Positions 36,160-46,159 are shown, numbered from the stretch's first letter. The stretch is 64,000 nt of DNA from Allomuricauda sp. (GCA_030148335.1 JASBTQ010000008.1:1-64000), one strand, 5' to 3'. Numbers and translations are program-made. The notes: generated by a model from the sequence alone, not told the origin.

Positions 36160-38339
36160 TGGTAAGTTCAATGAAAAGACATTCGAGTTCACGGAGTTTT
36201 TCCTTCGCTTTTTTATTGGGTTGTTTGTGTGCGATAAAATCCTACTCCCAACAAGATTCATTGATAGTGGACAAGCCACAAATTGTTGTCATGGCCCGTC
36301 CACAACAAGACGGTAAGATTATGCTACGCTGGGCGGTTACCACACCCCTTGCCTGGCGAAAGCTCAATGAACACGGCTACGAGTTGAAACGCTATACCAT
36401 AACCCGCAACAACACAACACTGGCCCAGCCTGTTGAAAAATTCTTAGGTGTTTTTAAGCCTGCAACCCTGGAGGAATGGATGCCTTTGGTTGAGAGTAAT
36501 GACAATGCCGCAGTAATGGCCCAATCCCTCTACGGCGAAAGTTTTGATGTGGAAGGCATGGACCAGCTTTCGGCCATTGTCAATTTGGCGGAAGAGCAGG
36601 AACAGCGGTTCACCTGGGGCCTGTATGCTGCTGATCAAGATTATGAAGTGGCGCGAATATCAGGTTTGGCGTATGTGGACATGGAGGCATACCCCAACGA
36701 AAAATACTTATATAAGATAACCTCAATGGTTCTCGAAGATGTTTTGGAAATTCAAGAAGGTGGTGTGTTTGTTGGGCTGCAAGATTATGAGGATTTACCA
36801 AAACCCTTGGATTTGGCCGTTGTTTTCTTTGATGGTAAATCCATGTTGAGTTGGAACTATGCCATCCATAACCAGATATATAACAGTTACTTCATTGAAA
36901 GGTCCATGGATGGGGTCAGTTTTGAACGGTTGAATGATTTGCCTCTCACCACCCTCAACAACAGCGAAAAAACAGACCCTTTGCGGATGTTTTATACGGA
37001 TTCCATCACCAATGGGAAAACATACCACTACCGTATCAGGGGGAAAACCCCTTTTGGAGAGATCGGCCCAGTTTCGGAGACAGTATTGGGAAAAGGGGAA
37101 AAGCAACTTGCCTACGTGCCACACATCACCTCCAAATATTACGAGGATGATAAAACGGTGTTGTTGGAGTGGGAGTTTATGGAAGAGGGGAATGACCTGA
37201 TCACGGGCTTTGAACTCAACCGAGGTGATAATGTGGATGGCCCGTACAAAGCAGTAGTAAAAAACATCCCGCCCGAAGCGCGAAAGGTATATTACGATAG
37301 TTTGATGCCCACCAATTATATGACCATTACAGCTCTGGGTAAAAACGGAAGCAAACGTACCTCGTTTCCTGCTTTGGTGCAGCCCGTGGATTCCGTGCCG
37401 CCCCATAAACCCAAAGGGTTTCATGGACTCGTGGACAGTCTGGGGGTGGTGACCTTAAGTTGGGAAGCCAACACCGACGAGGATATTCTTGGGTACCGGA
37501 TTTTTAAGGGACATAACAAGAATGAGGAATATTCCCAGATCACGGTCTCCCCGCACCAAGCGATCATCTATTACGACAGTGTTTCGGTAAAGAACCTGAA
37601 CAGTAAGGTATATTACCAGCTTATCGCCGTGGACCAACGGTTCAACATGTCCGAACCTTCGGATGTTTTGGAGATCAAGAAACCGGACTTTATAAAACCC
37701 ACCCAACCCGTATTCAAATCGTATGAGATCAAAGAGGGAAAAGTACACCTGACCTGGGCGAACAGTTCCAGTGAGGATGTGGTACGGCATGAGGTGTACA
37801 GAAAGGAGCGGGATAGTCTGGATTGGAAACTTGTTTATACGGTTGACAGTAAGCAGTATGCAGGTAGCAGTGAGCAGTCAGTGGTACGTAGTAAACAGAG
37901 TGTCGATTCCCTAACCATTGCCCAACTGCCAACTGCCTACTGGATAGACGAAGACGTAAAAGAAGGACAGCAATACAGCTACACCCTAGTGGCCATTGAC
38001 GACAGTGCGTTGGAGTCCGACCCGGCACCGCCTTTGACGGTCATTGTGCCCAAGGCCACTTTATACCCGCCTTTGGAAGGATTATATGGAGAAGCGGACA
38101 GGGAAAAGGGCAGCATCACCATTCTTTGGAAAGCCTATGGCGAGCCCAATGCTGTCAAAATAGCCATTTACAAGGGAACGGAAGGCAAACCGAAAAATTT
38201 GTTGAAGGAAATCCCGGTGGATACCAAAGGGATTGTGGACAGCAAATTAAAACCGAACAATATCTATGAATACCTGTTTCGGGTGGTTTTTACCGATGGT
38301 GGGGTGAGTAGGGTGACAGTGTTGAATGTAAAATATTAG
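36159..38339 (+). CDS. Secreted fibronectin type III repeat protein
   Basis: A 726-residue protein with a signal peptide ending near SYSQQD. The mature part begins with a conserved block (PQIVVMARPQQDGKIMLRWAV) and then carries about four to five fibronectin-III-like domains, seen as GVVTLSWEANTDEDILGYRIF and GKVHLTWANSSSEDVVRHEV. An insert around residues 562-595 is encoded by a low-complexity repeat (37844-37943). The protein probably forms part of a surface assembly with its neighbours. It could start at the ATG 12 bases downstream (MKRHSSS). It starts on the last base of the previous stop and ends 4 bases before the next start. Confidence 0.87.
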   Translation: MVSSMKRHSSSRSFSFAFLLGCLCAIKSYSQQDSLIVDKPQIVVMARPQQDGKIMLRWAVTTPLAWRKLNEHGYELKRYTITRNNTTLAQPVEKFLGVFKPATLEEWMPLVESNDNAAVMAQSLYGESFDVEGMDQLSAIVNLAEEQEQRFTWGLYAADQDYEVARISGLAYVDMEAYPNEKYLYKITSMVLEDVLEIQEGGVFVGLQDYEDLPKPLDLAVVFFDGKSMLSWNYAIHNQIYNSYFIERSMDGVSFERLNDLPLTTLNNSEKTDPLRMFYTDSITNGKTYHYRIRGKTPFGEIGPVSETVLGKGEKQLAYVPHITSKYYEDDKTVLLEWEFMEEGNDLITGFELNRGDNVDGPYKAVVKNIPPEARKVYYDSLMPTNYMTITALGKNGSKRTSFPALVQPVDSVPPHKPKGFHGLVDSLGVVTLSWEANTDEDILGYRIFKGHNKNEEYSQITVSPHQAIIYYDSVSVKNLNSKVYYQLIAVDQRFNMSEPSDVLEIKKPDFIKPTQPVFKSYEIKEGKVHLTWANSSSEDVVRHEVYRKERDSLDWKLVYTVDSKQYAGSSEQSVVRSKQSVDSLTIAQLPTAYWIDEDVKEGQQYSYTLVAIDDSALESDPAPPLTVIVPKATLYPPLEGLYGEADREKGSITILWKAYGEPNAVKIAIYKGTEGKPKNLLKEIPVDTKGIVDSKLKPNNIYEYLFRVVFTDGGVSRVTVLNVKY
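37844..37943 (+). repeat. Intergenic-type low-complexity repeat captured inside a fibronectin domain
   Basis: The stretch has iterated AGCAGT/GAGCAGTCAGT words followed by CAACTGCCAACTGCCTACTG, a style of sequence I recall from spacers between flavobacterial genes. Here it stays in frame and adds about 30 residues (SKQYAGSSEQSVVRSKQSVD and onward) between two strands of a fibronectin-III domain. Confidence 0.45.
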
Positions 38340-38343
38340 ATTG

Positions 38344-41300
38344 ATGAAAATTAAAGTTTTATTTATCCTATTTGGATTGTGCGGTTATGCAGGTTTTTCC
38401 CAATCAACCCTATTTGTACATTCAAAGAAACCTACAAATATATCACCAGCAAATGGCTGTATAATTGGAGATTATGAATACCACTATGACCTATCTCATG
38501 AAATGGGAATTTTTCCAATAAATGATATGGAGGTATTGGTCAGTGTGGATTATAGAGAAGGATACAATGACGACCCTAATAATAACTGTAATGGTATCTG
38601 TGGACAGTTTGCTTGGTATTGCGATGATCCCAATGATATGGAAGAGGAAGTTTTACAGCCTTTAGAAACATTGATTGTTGAATATAATGGACCAGATGTC
38701 ATTGAATGTGGATCTAACGTAGATAGCTGCCTCCCAATTGATTACCAAGCAATTTTATTACCAAACTTAAACCCTGGAGACAACGAACGGTGTTCAACAC
38801 AACTGCTTTTTGAACAATATGAAGATGGCCAAGATCATTTTGTGGAAGGGTTGAGATGGAAATATCTTGGTTTGTTTGGTTGGCAGGATATACCAAACTA
38901 TACCAATCGTTATCCGCTAAATGTAAGTATTGAAGACATTTTTGGGCCTGATTATGAAACTTCATTTATGGGCAATTTACAATTGACTTATGAGGTTACA
39001 GCCCCATTCAACAATATTGTGCTTGAATCAGGAGTATATTTTTCATTTTCTTTGATTGGCTGCTCCCCCGAACTCCTTAACCTAACCCCCCATCAAACCA
39101 CCTGCCCAGGAGCCAACGATGGCAGTTTCACCATGACCTTGGACAGGAATTTGGAAGATGGGGAAGAGTTAGTAGTTTCAATATACAATGTCAATAATTT
39201 GAATGGAGAATCTTTGGATCAAGAAGATACTACTTCACTTATTGACAACGGAGACACCACTTATTCTTTTCAGTGGTCCAATAGTTTACCAGAAGGAAAT
39301 TATGTGGTAAAGTACCAGACCCATCCCATAGGTGAAGATATTGTAGATGAGTCATGGAACAGCCTAATACCAACTGATCCATTCGAAATCTTACTCCCAC
39401 CCCAGGTAACCTTCACCCTTCAAAAACTCAACGATGCCCGTTGCCACGACGGTAGCGATGGCCGAATCGAAATTGAAGCATCCGGTGGAATAGGTGCTAA
39501 TTACCAGTACCGGGTCAACAATGAAGTGGACTGGCATGATTTCAGTAATGGGGACACCCACATTTTGGATGGTTTGGCGGCAAATGACTACGAAATCGAG
39601 GTCAGGGATGGCAACGAATGTGAAGGAATAAGCCAGGATAATTCCGAGACCATTGATGAACCATCGGACCCATTGGTGGTTGATGATGCAGTGGATTATG
39701 TGGAGCCCACGGCCTACAATTTCACGGATGGAAGCATCACTGTGGATGCATCTGGCGGCACGCCCTATCAAAACAATAGCTACAACTATACGTGGCATGA
39801 CGAAAACAACAACCCTGTCAATACCACTTCGGCACTTTTCGTGGATGGGATGTATCGCATCACCGTGGAAGATATTGCAGGAGGAACCTACATCTTGACG
39901 ATCAGGGACGCCAATTACAATCAAGCCACAAACAAAGGAGGCTGTATCCTCATTGAGGAATTTGTGTTGACAGGTCCTCCTGAGCTACAATTGAGCATAG
40001 AGGAAACCATTCCCATATCCTGTAACAGTGCCAACAACTACAACAATCCGTCCAACGATGGGCAATTAACGGCAGTTGCTTCTGGTGGAGTGCCTTTTGA
40101 TCCCTTGATCGATGGCCAGTATGCATATCTCTATACTTGGAAGAAAAAGATTGGCCCGAACACTTGGCAGGATATTCCCAACAACGGTTCCAATATACTT
40201 AGCAATCTGGAAGCGGGCGAATATGCCGTCAATATTGAGGATGCCCACGGAATTGTCATCGGAACCTATGTGAACAACCAATTGCAACAGGTCAATGACG
40301 TGGTGTACGTCTTGGAAGAACCCGAACTGCTCACCATTCAAATAGAGAAAACGGATATCAATTGCTTTGGGGGAAGCGATGGCACCGCTACCGCCTTGGT
40401 CAGTGGTGGAACCCCACCTTATGAATTTTTGTGGTCCACAGGGGCAACCATTGAGATCGCCGAAGGGCTTTGGTTGGGCAACCATTCCGTTTATGTGGTG
40501 GATGTCAGGGGTTGTGAGGCCGAGGCGGAAGTCACCATCGGGCAGCCCGATGCACCCGTTTCCATTTCAAATCCGCAATATGTGCAACCCACGGCATACG
40601 GTTTTACCAATGGCAGTATCACGGTACAGGTAAATGGTGGCACGCCCTTTAATAATGATAGCTATAATTACGAATGGCGGGATGAGCAGAACAACATTAT
40701 CAACACCACTTCGGCACAGCACACGGCCGATGGCTATGTCATACAAGCTCACGATATACCCGCAGGTACTTACACCATCACCGTAACCGACGCCAATCAT
40801 GAAAATGCAGTCCAAAAAGAAGGATGTACCTATGTTGCTGAATTCATTTTAGAAGAGCCACCCGCTTTGGAATTGAGCGTGGAGCAGACTATTCCGATTT
40901 CCTGTAATGGCGGCAACCAGTTCAATAACCCTTCGGATGACGGTCAACTTGTGGCCATAGCATCAGGCGGGGTGCCTTTTGATCCTTTGATCGATGGGCA
41001 ATATGCCTACATCTATACTTGGAAAAGGAAAGATGAACAGAACATCTGGCAAATAATACCCAATGTTATAGGAAATGTGTTGGATAATGTGGGCGCAGGG
41101 GAATATGCTGTAAACATTGAAGATGCAAACGGGATCGTTTTGGGGATCTATGTGAACAATATGTTGGATGTGCCCACAGACTATCTCTATCCCGTGCAGG
41201 AAACGGACCCCATTGTGCTTCAAATCGAAAAGATGGATGTCAGTTGTTTTGATGGCAGCGATGGTTTTGCATCAGTATCCATCGAGGGCGGAATGCCGCC

Positions 41301-42429
41301 TTACGATATTTCGTGGTCATCAGGAGCTTCTGGTGAAATTGCGGAAAACTTGACTGCAGGCAACTATTTTGTCTATGTCAAGGATTTCTACGGTTGTGAG
41401 GTAAGTGGCCAAGTGACCATAACACAGCCCGAAGAATTGGAAATCAACATAGTTGATACTGTTGTTCCTACTTGTTATGATGCCAACAATGGTAGCCTGA
41501 CGGTCGAGATTTCGGGTGGAGTGGCTCCCTATACCTATATATGGAATACAGGGGAAAACTCCTTGTCGCTGGGCAATCTGGGTGAAGGTGTCTATACTTT
41601 CGAAGTGATGGATGCCATTGGATGTTCCGCCACAAAGCAAATTGTTTTGGAAGCACCTTACCCTACCCAAGTAGATCTAGGGGAAGACCGAACGCTTTGC
41701 AACGGACAGGAACATTCTTTGGACATTTCGGTGGATGATCCCGCCGCGACCTATTCTTGGACCTCCAATAATGGGTTTTCCAGCAACTCACCGCAGGTCA
41801 CTTTATCCGAACAAGGAATTTATACCGCTTCGGTGACCAATAGCTTGGGATGCTCCGGGGTAGATACCATTGAGATAGGAACCACCGAAGTAGAAATGGA
41901 TGCCCAATTTTTGATTACATCGCAGGCCTTCGCAGGCGAAGAAGTGGTGCTGGTGAACACAAGTAATCCTATCGGCACCAACGAAGCATGGGTTTTTCCA
42001 AATGGAGCTGAGATTGTGGAGCGGGAGAAGGGTGTGGCAATCCTACGATTTGATGTACCGGGAGCCTACGAAGTCATTCTCAGGAACTATCATGGTGATT
42101 GCTATGAAGACGTGGCCAAGACCATCATCGTGGCAGAGGCAAGGGAACTTCCCGATGTGGGGGACGCCATATCGCCCTTCATCAAGGATTTCAAGGTCTA
42201 TCCCAATCCTTCCTCAGGATCATTTTCGGTGATGGTCTCGCTCCAAGAAATATCAGTTGTTTCATTGCGGTTGTTCGGACTCACCACTAACCACATTCAC
42301 GATGAAAAACAATTGTCAGGAAAAGTCCTGTATGAAGTGTCCTATACCATGAACCTGCCCTCCGGAGTGTATCTCCTATTATTGGAAACAGCCAAAGGAA
42401 GTGAGGTCAGAAAGATTGTGATTTTGTGA
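38344..42429 (+). CDS. SprB-repeat adhesin-like protein with T9SS type A sorting domain
   Basis: A 1361-residue secreted protein. It has a signal peptide (MKIKVLFILFGLCGYAGFSQ) and a Cys-rich N-terminal region (to about 240) unlike the rest. From about 245 to 1100 there are SprB-type repeats, each with a C..G.DG...V..SGG.PPY.Y.WS pattern (for example CFGGSDGTATALVSGGTPPYEF). Two 285-residue blocks are tandem copies. Then come a PKD-like domain and a C-terminal T9SS type A sorting domain (FKVYPNPSSGSFSV ... LPSGVYLLLLE). SprB is the mobile gliding adhesin of Flavobacterium, but these repeats also occur in other surface proteins. ATG 38344 chosen; the stop overlaps the next start. Confidence 0.93.
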   Translation: MKIKVLFILFGLCGYAGFSQSTLFVHSKKPTNISPANGCIIGDYEYHYDLSHEMGIFPINDMEVLVSVDYREGYNDDPNNNCNGICGQFAWYCDDPNDMEEEVLQPLETLIVEYNGPDVIECGSNVDSCLPIDYQAILLPNLNPGDNERCSTQLLFEQYEDGQDHFVEGLRWKYLGLFGWQDIPNYTNRYPLNVSIEDIFGPDYETSFMGNLQLTYEVTAPFNNIVLESGVYFSFSLIGCSPELLNLTPHQTTCPGANDGSFTMTLDRNLEDGEELVVSIYNVNNLNGESLDQEDTTSLIDNGDTTYSFQWSNSLPEGNYVVKYQTHPIGEDIVDESWNSLIPTDPFEILLPPQVTFTLQKLNDARCHDGSDGRIEIEASGGIGANYQYRVNNEVDWHDFSNGDTHILDGLAANDYEIEVRDGNECEGISQDNSETIDEPSDPLVVDDAVDYVEPTAYNFTDGSITVDASGGTPYQNNSYNYTWHDENNNPVNTTSALFVDGMYRITVEDIAGGTYILTIRDANYNQATNKGGCILIEEFVLTGPPELQLSIEETIPISCNSANNYNNPSNDGQLTAVASGGVPFDPLIDGQYAYLYTWKKKIGPNTWQDIPNNGSNILSNLEAGEYAVNIEDAHGIVIGTYVNNQLQQVNDVVYVLEEPELLTIQIEKTDINCFGGSDGTATALVSGGTPPYEFLWSTGATIEIAEGLWLGNHSVYVVDVRGCEAEAEVTIGQPDAPVSISNPQYVQPTAYGFTNGSITVQVNGGTPFNNDSYNYEWRDEQNNIINTTSAQHTADGYVIQAHDIPAGTYTITVTDANHENAVQKEGCTYVAEFILEEPPALELSVEQTIPISCNGGNQFNNPSDDGQLVAIASGGVPFDPLIDGQYAYIYTWKRKDEQNIWQIIPNVIGNVLDNVGAGEYAVNIEDANGIVLGIYVNNMLDVPTDYLYPVQETDPIVLQIEKMDVSCFDGSDGFASVSIEGGMPPYDISWSSGASGEIAENLTAGNYFVYVKDFYGCEVSGQVTITQPEELEINIVDTVVPTCYDANNGSLTVEISGGVAPYTYIWNTGENSLSLGNLGEGVYTFEVMDAIGCSATKQIVLEAPYPTQVDLGEDRTLCNGQEHSLDISVDDPAATYSWTSNNGFSSNSPQVTLSEQGIYTASVTNSLGCSGVDTIEIGTTEVEMDAQFLITSQAFAGEEVVLVNTSNPIGTNEAWVFPNGAEIVEREKGVAILRFDVPGAYEVILRNYHGDCYEDVAKTIIVAEARELPDVGDAISPFIKDFKVYPNPSSGSFSVMVSLQEISVVSLRLFGLTTNHIHDEKQLSGKVLYEVSYTMNLPSGVYLLLLETAKGSEVRKIVIL
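39700..41433 (+). repeat. Tandem duplication of ~285 codons within the SprB-like gene
   Basis: Unit 1 (39700-40554) begins VEPTAYNFTDGSITV and unit 2 (40582-41433) begins VQPTAYGFTNGSITV. Both continue through IPISCN, then SGGVPFDPLIDGQYAY and GEYAVNIEDA in the same order. The units differ at many positions, so this is an old duplication rather than an assembly artefact. Confidence 0.85.
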
Positions 42430-43781
42430 TGCGAAGCCTAAAAAACATAGCTTTTGTTGGGTTGGTAGGGCTTCTGATGTCTTGTGCAAAAGAAGTGGCA
42501 TTGCCCATTGAGGCCAATTTTGAAGTTGAGGTGGTGGATAACGATTATTCGGTCCCGGTTCATGTAAAGATCCATAACCGGACCCAAGGTGCCGATACTT
42601 TTGAATGGACTTTTGAAGGCGGGGAACCCTCCCAATCCACTGACAAAAACCCGGGAACGGTGCGTTACAGTACCGAAGGGGAATATTCAATTCATTTAAA
42701 AGCGTCCAATAGGGATGGAGTAGAGGAAGAGGTGAATTATGGATTGGTAATCGATAAAGCGATTGTGCCCGGTTTTATCATCACTATTGAAGGTGATGAT
42801 TATGCCCCCGTGACCATCAACATTGAGAATACTACAACCGGGGCAACCACATTCGATTGGACGTTTGAAGGAGGAGTCCCACCAAAATCCAAAGCGCATA
42901 CACCAGGAAAAATTGTATTTCAAGGGCCAGGGGACCATTTGGTAACCCTTGTTGCAGGTAATGGGCGGGAAACCCAGATTTTTTCAGATACGGTTTCTGT
43001 TTCCCAAGATATTATGGCAGATTTTGAGATTGAACCCGCTTTTGAAGATGATGATTTTCAAACGCCTGTCACTTTGAACCTGACCAACAAAAGCATCAAT
43101 GCCACAAGTTTTGAATGGACTTTTGAAACGGCTGAACCAGCTTTCAGCACAGCAACCGACCCAATGATCACCATAAACGAGCCAGGGCTACATCAACTCA
43201 AACTCAAAGCTTCCAACAGCAAGCGTAGCCATACCATCATCAAGGAAGTGAGCATTTTTGAGGACACCAATCTCAGGGTTTTGGAAAATGTGGAACTGGG
43301 AACCGGAACGGCCCATAATGCCAATCAAAAGGGTGCCCTATATTCAACAATGATGAGACAAGTGTATGATGCCGCCAGTGTTCCAATTGATGATGGAAGT
43401 ACAATCGACATAGCTTTTTTTGCGCTCAACCAAGAGTTCAATTTCAACAAATTTGTGTCCCCGGATGAGGTTCAGGAGTACACCTTTGAACCTATACCCA
43501 ATGCAAAGCATACCAAATTCATCAACCTACAGGAATCCTGCGAATGTGAAACGTCACTCTCTGTTGATGAGTTCGATGCCATGGAAGATGATTCCCTTTT
43601 GGAAGCAATGCCTATCGAAGAAACCATAGGTGGCATTCAGGATTTTGATAGTTCCGTGGTTCCGCGGATTGTGCTATTTGAAACCTCGGACGGGCGAAAA
43701 GGTGCCATCAAAATAAAGGAATTTGTACAAGCTGGAACCAATTCGCATATCGTGGTGGACATAAAAGTGCAGAAACAGTGA
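42429..43781 (+). CDS. PKD-domain lipoprotein
   Basis: A 450-residue lipoprotein (MRSLKNIAFVGLVGLLMSCAKE; lipobox LMSC). Three PKD-like Ig folds follow one another, marked by TFEWTFEGGEPSQS, TFDWTFEGGVPPKS and SFEWTFETAEPAFS, each ending in a GEYSIHLKASN-like strand. The last 180 residues form another domain without a match (LRVLENVELGTGTAHN). Being lipid-anchored, it could fix the secreted partners to the outer membrane. ATG at 42429 overlaps the TGA of the SprB-like gene, showing coupling. Confidence 0.9.
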   Translation: MRSLKNIAFVGLVGLLMSCAKEVALPIEANFEVEVVDNDYSVPVHVKIHNRTQGADTFEWTFEGGEPSQSTDKNPGTVRYSTEGEYSIHLKASNRDGVEEEVNYGLVIDKAIVPGFIITIEGDDYAPVTINIENTTTGATTFDWTFEGGVPPKSKAHTPGKIVFQGPGDHLVTLVAGNGRETQIFSDTVSVSQDIMADFEIEPAFEDDDFQTPVTLNLTNKSINATSFEWTFETAEPAFSTATDPMITINEPGLHQLKLKASNSKRSHTIIKEVSIFEDTNLRVLENVELGTGTAHNANQKGALYSTMMRQVYDAASVPIDDGSTIDIAFFALNQEFNFNKFVSPDEVQEYTFEPIPNAKHTKFINLQESCECETSLSVDEFDAMEDDSLLEAMPIEETIGGIQDFDSSVVPRIVLFETSDGRKGAIKIKEFVQAGTNSHIVVDIKVQKQ

Positions 43782-43798
43782 TTAATTAACAATAATCA

Positions 43799-46159
43799 AT
43801 GGGCAATCAAACAATTTCAATCAATATGGGAAGTGTAATTCTGAAGCTAGTGAAGAAACTCTTATGGTCTCAAACCTACAAGCCACTTTATAAAAAACTG
43901 TTCATTGTATATTGTTTGTTGTATTATGCATTGGCAACGGCCCAAATTTACCCTGTACAGGTCACGCCGCAACTGATCCCGCCCTACAGTTTCAAACTCT
44001 CCGATTACACCACAACAACCCAGGAAAAACTGTTCGTGAACCTTTTGCTCACGGATGCCCAGGAAGCAGGACGGCAGGTACGCCTGAAAATGTTCGTGGA
44101 AGGCCCCGGGATAAAGTTCCAGACGCTGGACTTTGTTTCCGGCACGCTGCCCATCATCCTGGACGGAGGGGTGAACCAACGCTTGACCAATCTGGACCTG
44201 CAACCCTATTTTAACCTGAACAACCTAGTGGGGATAACGCCCAAACAGTACGGCCAGCAATTGCCCGAAGGGCAGTACCGTTTCTGTTTTGAGGTCTATG
44301 ACCAGTTCTCGGGCCAGCGCATCTCCAACCGCAGCTGTGCCAACATCTTTCTGGTGCTCAACGATCCGCCCCTGCTCAACGTTCCCTTCCGTGGCGACCT
44401 GGTGACGGCCCGGGACCCACAGAACCTTGTCTTCAACTGGACACCCAGGCATTTCAACGCAGGGGCGGTACAGTACGAGTTCACCCTGAAGGAGCTCTGG
44501 GACACGGGCATGGACCCACAGGCGGCCTTTATGGCAAGTCCACCGCTGTACCGGACCACCACCTTTGCCAACACGCTGCATTATGGTCCCGCGCAGATGC
44601 CGTTGTTGGAAGGAAAGAGCTACGGTTGGCAGGTAAGGGCCTTTGTGAGCGATGGCATCACCGAAACCTCTTTGTTTAGGAACAACGGGCTGAGCGAGAT
44701 TTTCCATTTTGCCTACCGTGCCGATTGCCACCCGCCCCATTTTGTGCTCTCGGAGGCGCAGAACTCCCAAACGGTGAAGATTACATGGCAAATGGGGGAA
44801 CATTTGCGCTACCGGGTGCAGTACCGCAAAAAGGGCTATGGGGAGGACGACTGGTTCGGGCTGTGGTCGCAGGGGAACGAGGCCACCATCCGCAACCTGG
44901 AGGCGGGTACCGTTTACGAGTTCAGGGTGGGTGGGGACTGTACAGGCCCCCTCTCGGTCTCCCCCTTTGGGGGAGAAGAAAGTGGAGAAGGACTTGCTTT
45001 TTCTCCGATACACGAATTTACCACCCCGAGCGAGGACGAGATGGCCTACTACAACTGTGGCATCCCGCCCGAGATCGAGATCGACAACCAAGAGCCGTTG
45101 CAGCAATTACAACCTTATGAGGTGTTCACTGCGGGGGATTTTCCGGTGGTGGTCAGGGAAGCATCAGGAAGCAATGGGTACTTCTCGGGATGGGGCTATA
45201 TCACCCTACCGTTCCTGGAACAGTTCAAGGAAGTCATCGATGCAGCTAACATCGCCACTGGAGGAGAGGTGAACATTGGCAAGTTCAGCCGGATAAGGGT
45301 AGAATTTGACGACATTAAGATCAACACCGATTACCAACTGGTGGAGGGCATGGTCCAGACCAGCTACGACCCCAATTGGTCGGGTATTGTGGATGTGGAC
45401 CAGGCGATTTCGGATATAAAAATGACTTTGGAGCAATTGGTTGAACTACTGTCCAACATGGGAATCGACAGTGCCACGAGGGAGAATATCAGAAAACTGA
45501 CCGAAATGCTCGTGAAACAGGCCCAAGCAGAGCTTCCACAGCCCATTGCCGAAAAAATACAAACAGCTACAGATAAAATGAACAGTGCCAAGGAACAACA
45601 TGACTCAGCGATTGAAGGTGGAAATCAAGAACTGGCCAATAAGGCAAAAAATGATTTTAAAGCGGCACAGAACGAACTTAAAGATGCAGAGAAGGAAAGG
45701 GACGATTTCTTAAAGGCGTATGCTTCTATCATCAAGGATGCTTTAAAGGAAATTGTGCGCGAAAGTGACGATAATTTGAACAATGGATTGAATCAATTTG
45801 GAGAAGAAAGCATTGTAGTGACAGAAACTAGCGAAACTATGGAGTTGAATGCTTCCGGTTTGGACCAATTAACCAATGCGTTGCAGCCAGTTGCAGCTAC
45901 CACTAGTGAACAGGATTTGCTACAACATTTTGAATATGAACGTTGGCAGATGTTGAACTATATCTCCACCAACCTGCAAACTGATGAAGGTACCCAAGAA
46001 CTGGGCAATTTATTGGAGAATGAAGGAGAGAAGTTAGGTGTTTATATCTACAACCGATTGGAAGACAACGTAAAAAGAAGTGAACTGATTTTTGAAGTTA
46101 AAGAAATACTTATTGAAACCATTACAGAAAAAATAGCGCTATCTACCAAACTCTTTTAG
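43799..46159 (+). CDS. TANFOR-like fibronectin protein with exchangeable C-terminal tip
   Basis: A 786-residue exported protein; the signal peptide ends near ALATAQIYPVQ. Residues 50-450 fit the TANFOR-type conserved region of Bacteroidota (QVTPQLIPPYSFKLSDY, YFNLNNLVGITPKQYG, PEGQYRFCFEVYDQ, with a fibronectin-III domain EAGTVYEFRVGGDC). A 86-residue block (454-540, 45158-45416) is duplicated in the orphan cassette at 50655. Past it the protein becomes a long charged helical region (LTEMLVKQAQAELPQPIAEK...) and the DNA turns AT-rich. A shorter start (MGSVILKLVKKLL, 43826) is possible. It ends 3 bases before the NlpC/P60-like gene. Confidence 0.87.
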   Translation: MGNQTISINMGSVILKLVKKLLWSQTYKPLYKKLFIVYCLLYYALATAQIYPVQVTPQLIPPYSFKLSDYTTTTQEKLFVNLLLTDAQEAGRQVRLKMFVEGPGIKFQTLDFVSGTLPIILDGGVNQRLTNLDLQPYFNLNNLVGITPKQYGQQLPEGQYRFCFEVYDQFSGQRISNRSCANIFLVLNDPPLLNVPFRGDLVTARDPQNLVFNWTPRHFNAGAVQYEFTLKELWDTGMDPQAAFMASPPLYRTTTFANTLHYGPAQMPLLEGKSYGWQVRAFVSDGITETSLFRNNGLSEIFHFAYRADCHPPHFVLSEAQNSQTVKITWQMGEHLRYRVQYRKKGYGEDDWFGLWSQGNEATIRNLEAGTVYEFRVGGDCTGPLSVSPFGGEESGEGLAFSPIHEFTTPSEDEMAYYNCGIPPEIEIDNQEPLQQLQPYEVFTAGDFPVVVREASGSNGYFSGWGYITLPFLEQFKEVIDAANIATGGEVNIGKFSRIRVEFDDIKINTDYQLVEGMVQTSYDPNWSGIVDVDQAISDIKMTLEQLVELLSNMGIDSATRENIRKLTEMLVKQAQAELPQPIAEKIQTATDKMNSAKEQHDSAIEGGNQELANKAKNDFKAAQNELKDAEKERDDFLKAYASIIKDALKEIVRESDDNLNNGLNQFGEESIVVTETSETMELNASGLDQLTNALQPVAATTSEQDLLQHFEYERWQMLNYISTNLQTDEGTQELGNLLENEGEKLGVYIYNRLEDNVKRSELIFEVKEILIETITEKIALSTKLF
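44958..44976 (+). repeat. Perfect palindrome TCTCCCCC-TTT-GGGGGAGA inside the TANFOR-like gene
   Basis: An 8-bp perfect stem with a 3-base loop, the kind of CCCCCTTTGGGGG unit common between Bacteroidota genes. It sits in frame inside a fibronectin loop and encodes SPFGGEES. Confidence 0.5.
45158..45416 (+). repeat. Junction block shared with orphan cassette (copy 1)
   Basis: These 259 bases, encoding from EASGSNGYFSGWGYITLPFL to VDVDQAISDI, recur at 50655-50915 with roughly nine of ten bases identical by eye and no other similarity beyond the right edge. It is the last part of the conserved TANFOR-like region before the variable tip. Confidence 0.85.

Noticed and set aside
39700-41433. Assembly artefact from collapsed or duplicated reads
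   Set aside because: The two units differ at many positions throughout, so they are genuinely separate copies.
44225-45106. 293-codon open frame opposite the TANFOR-like gene
   Set aside because: A shadow frame in GC-rich coding sequence; the plus strand has clear conserved domains and signal peptide.
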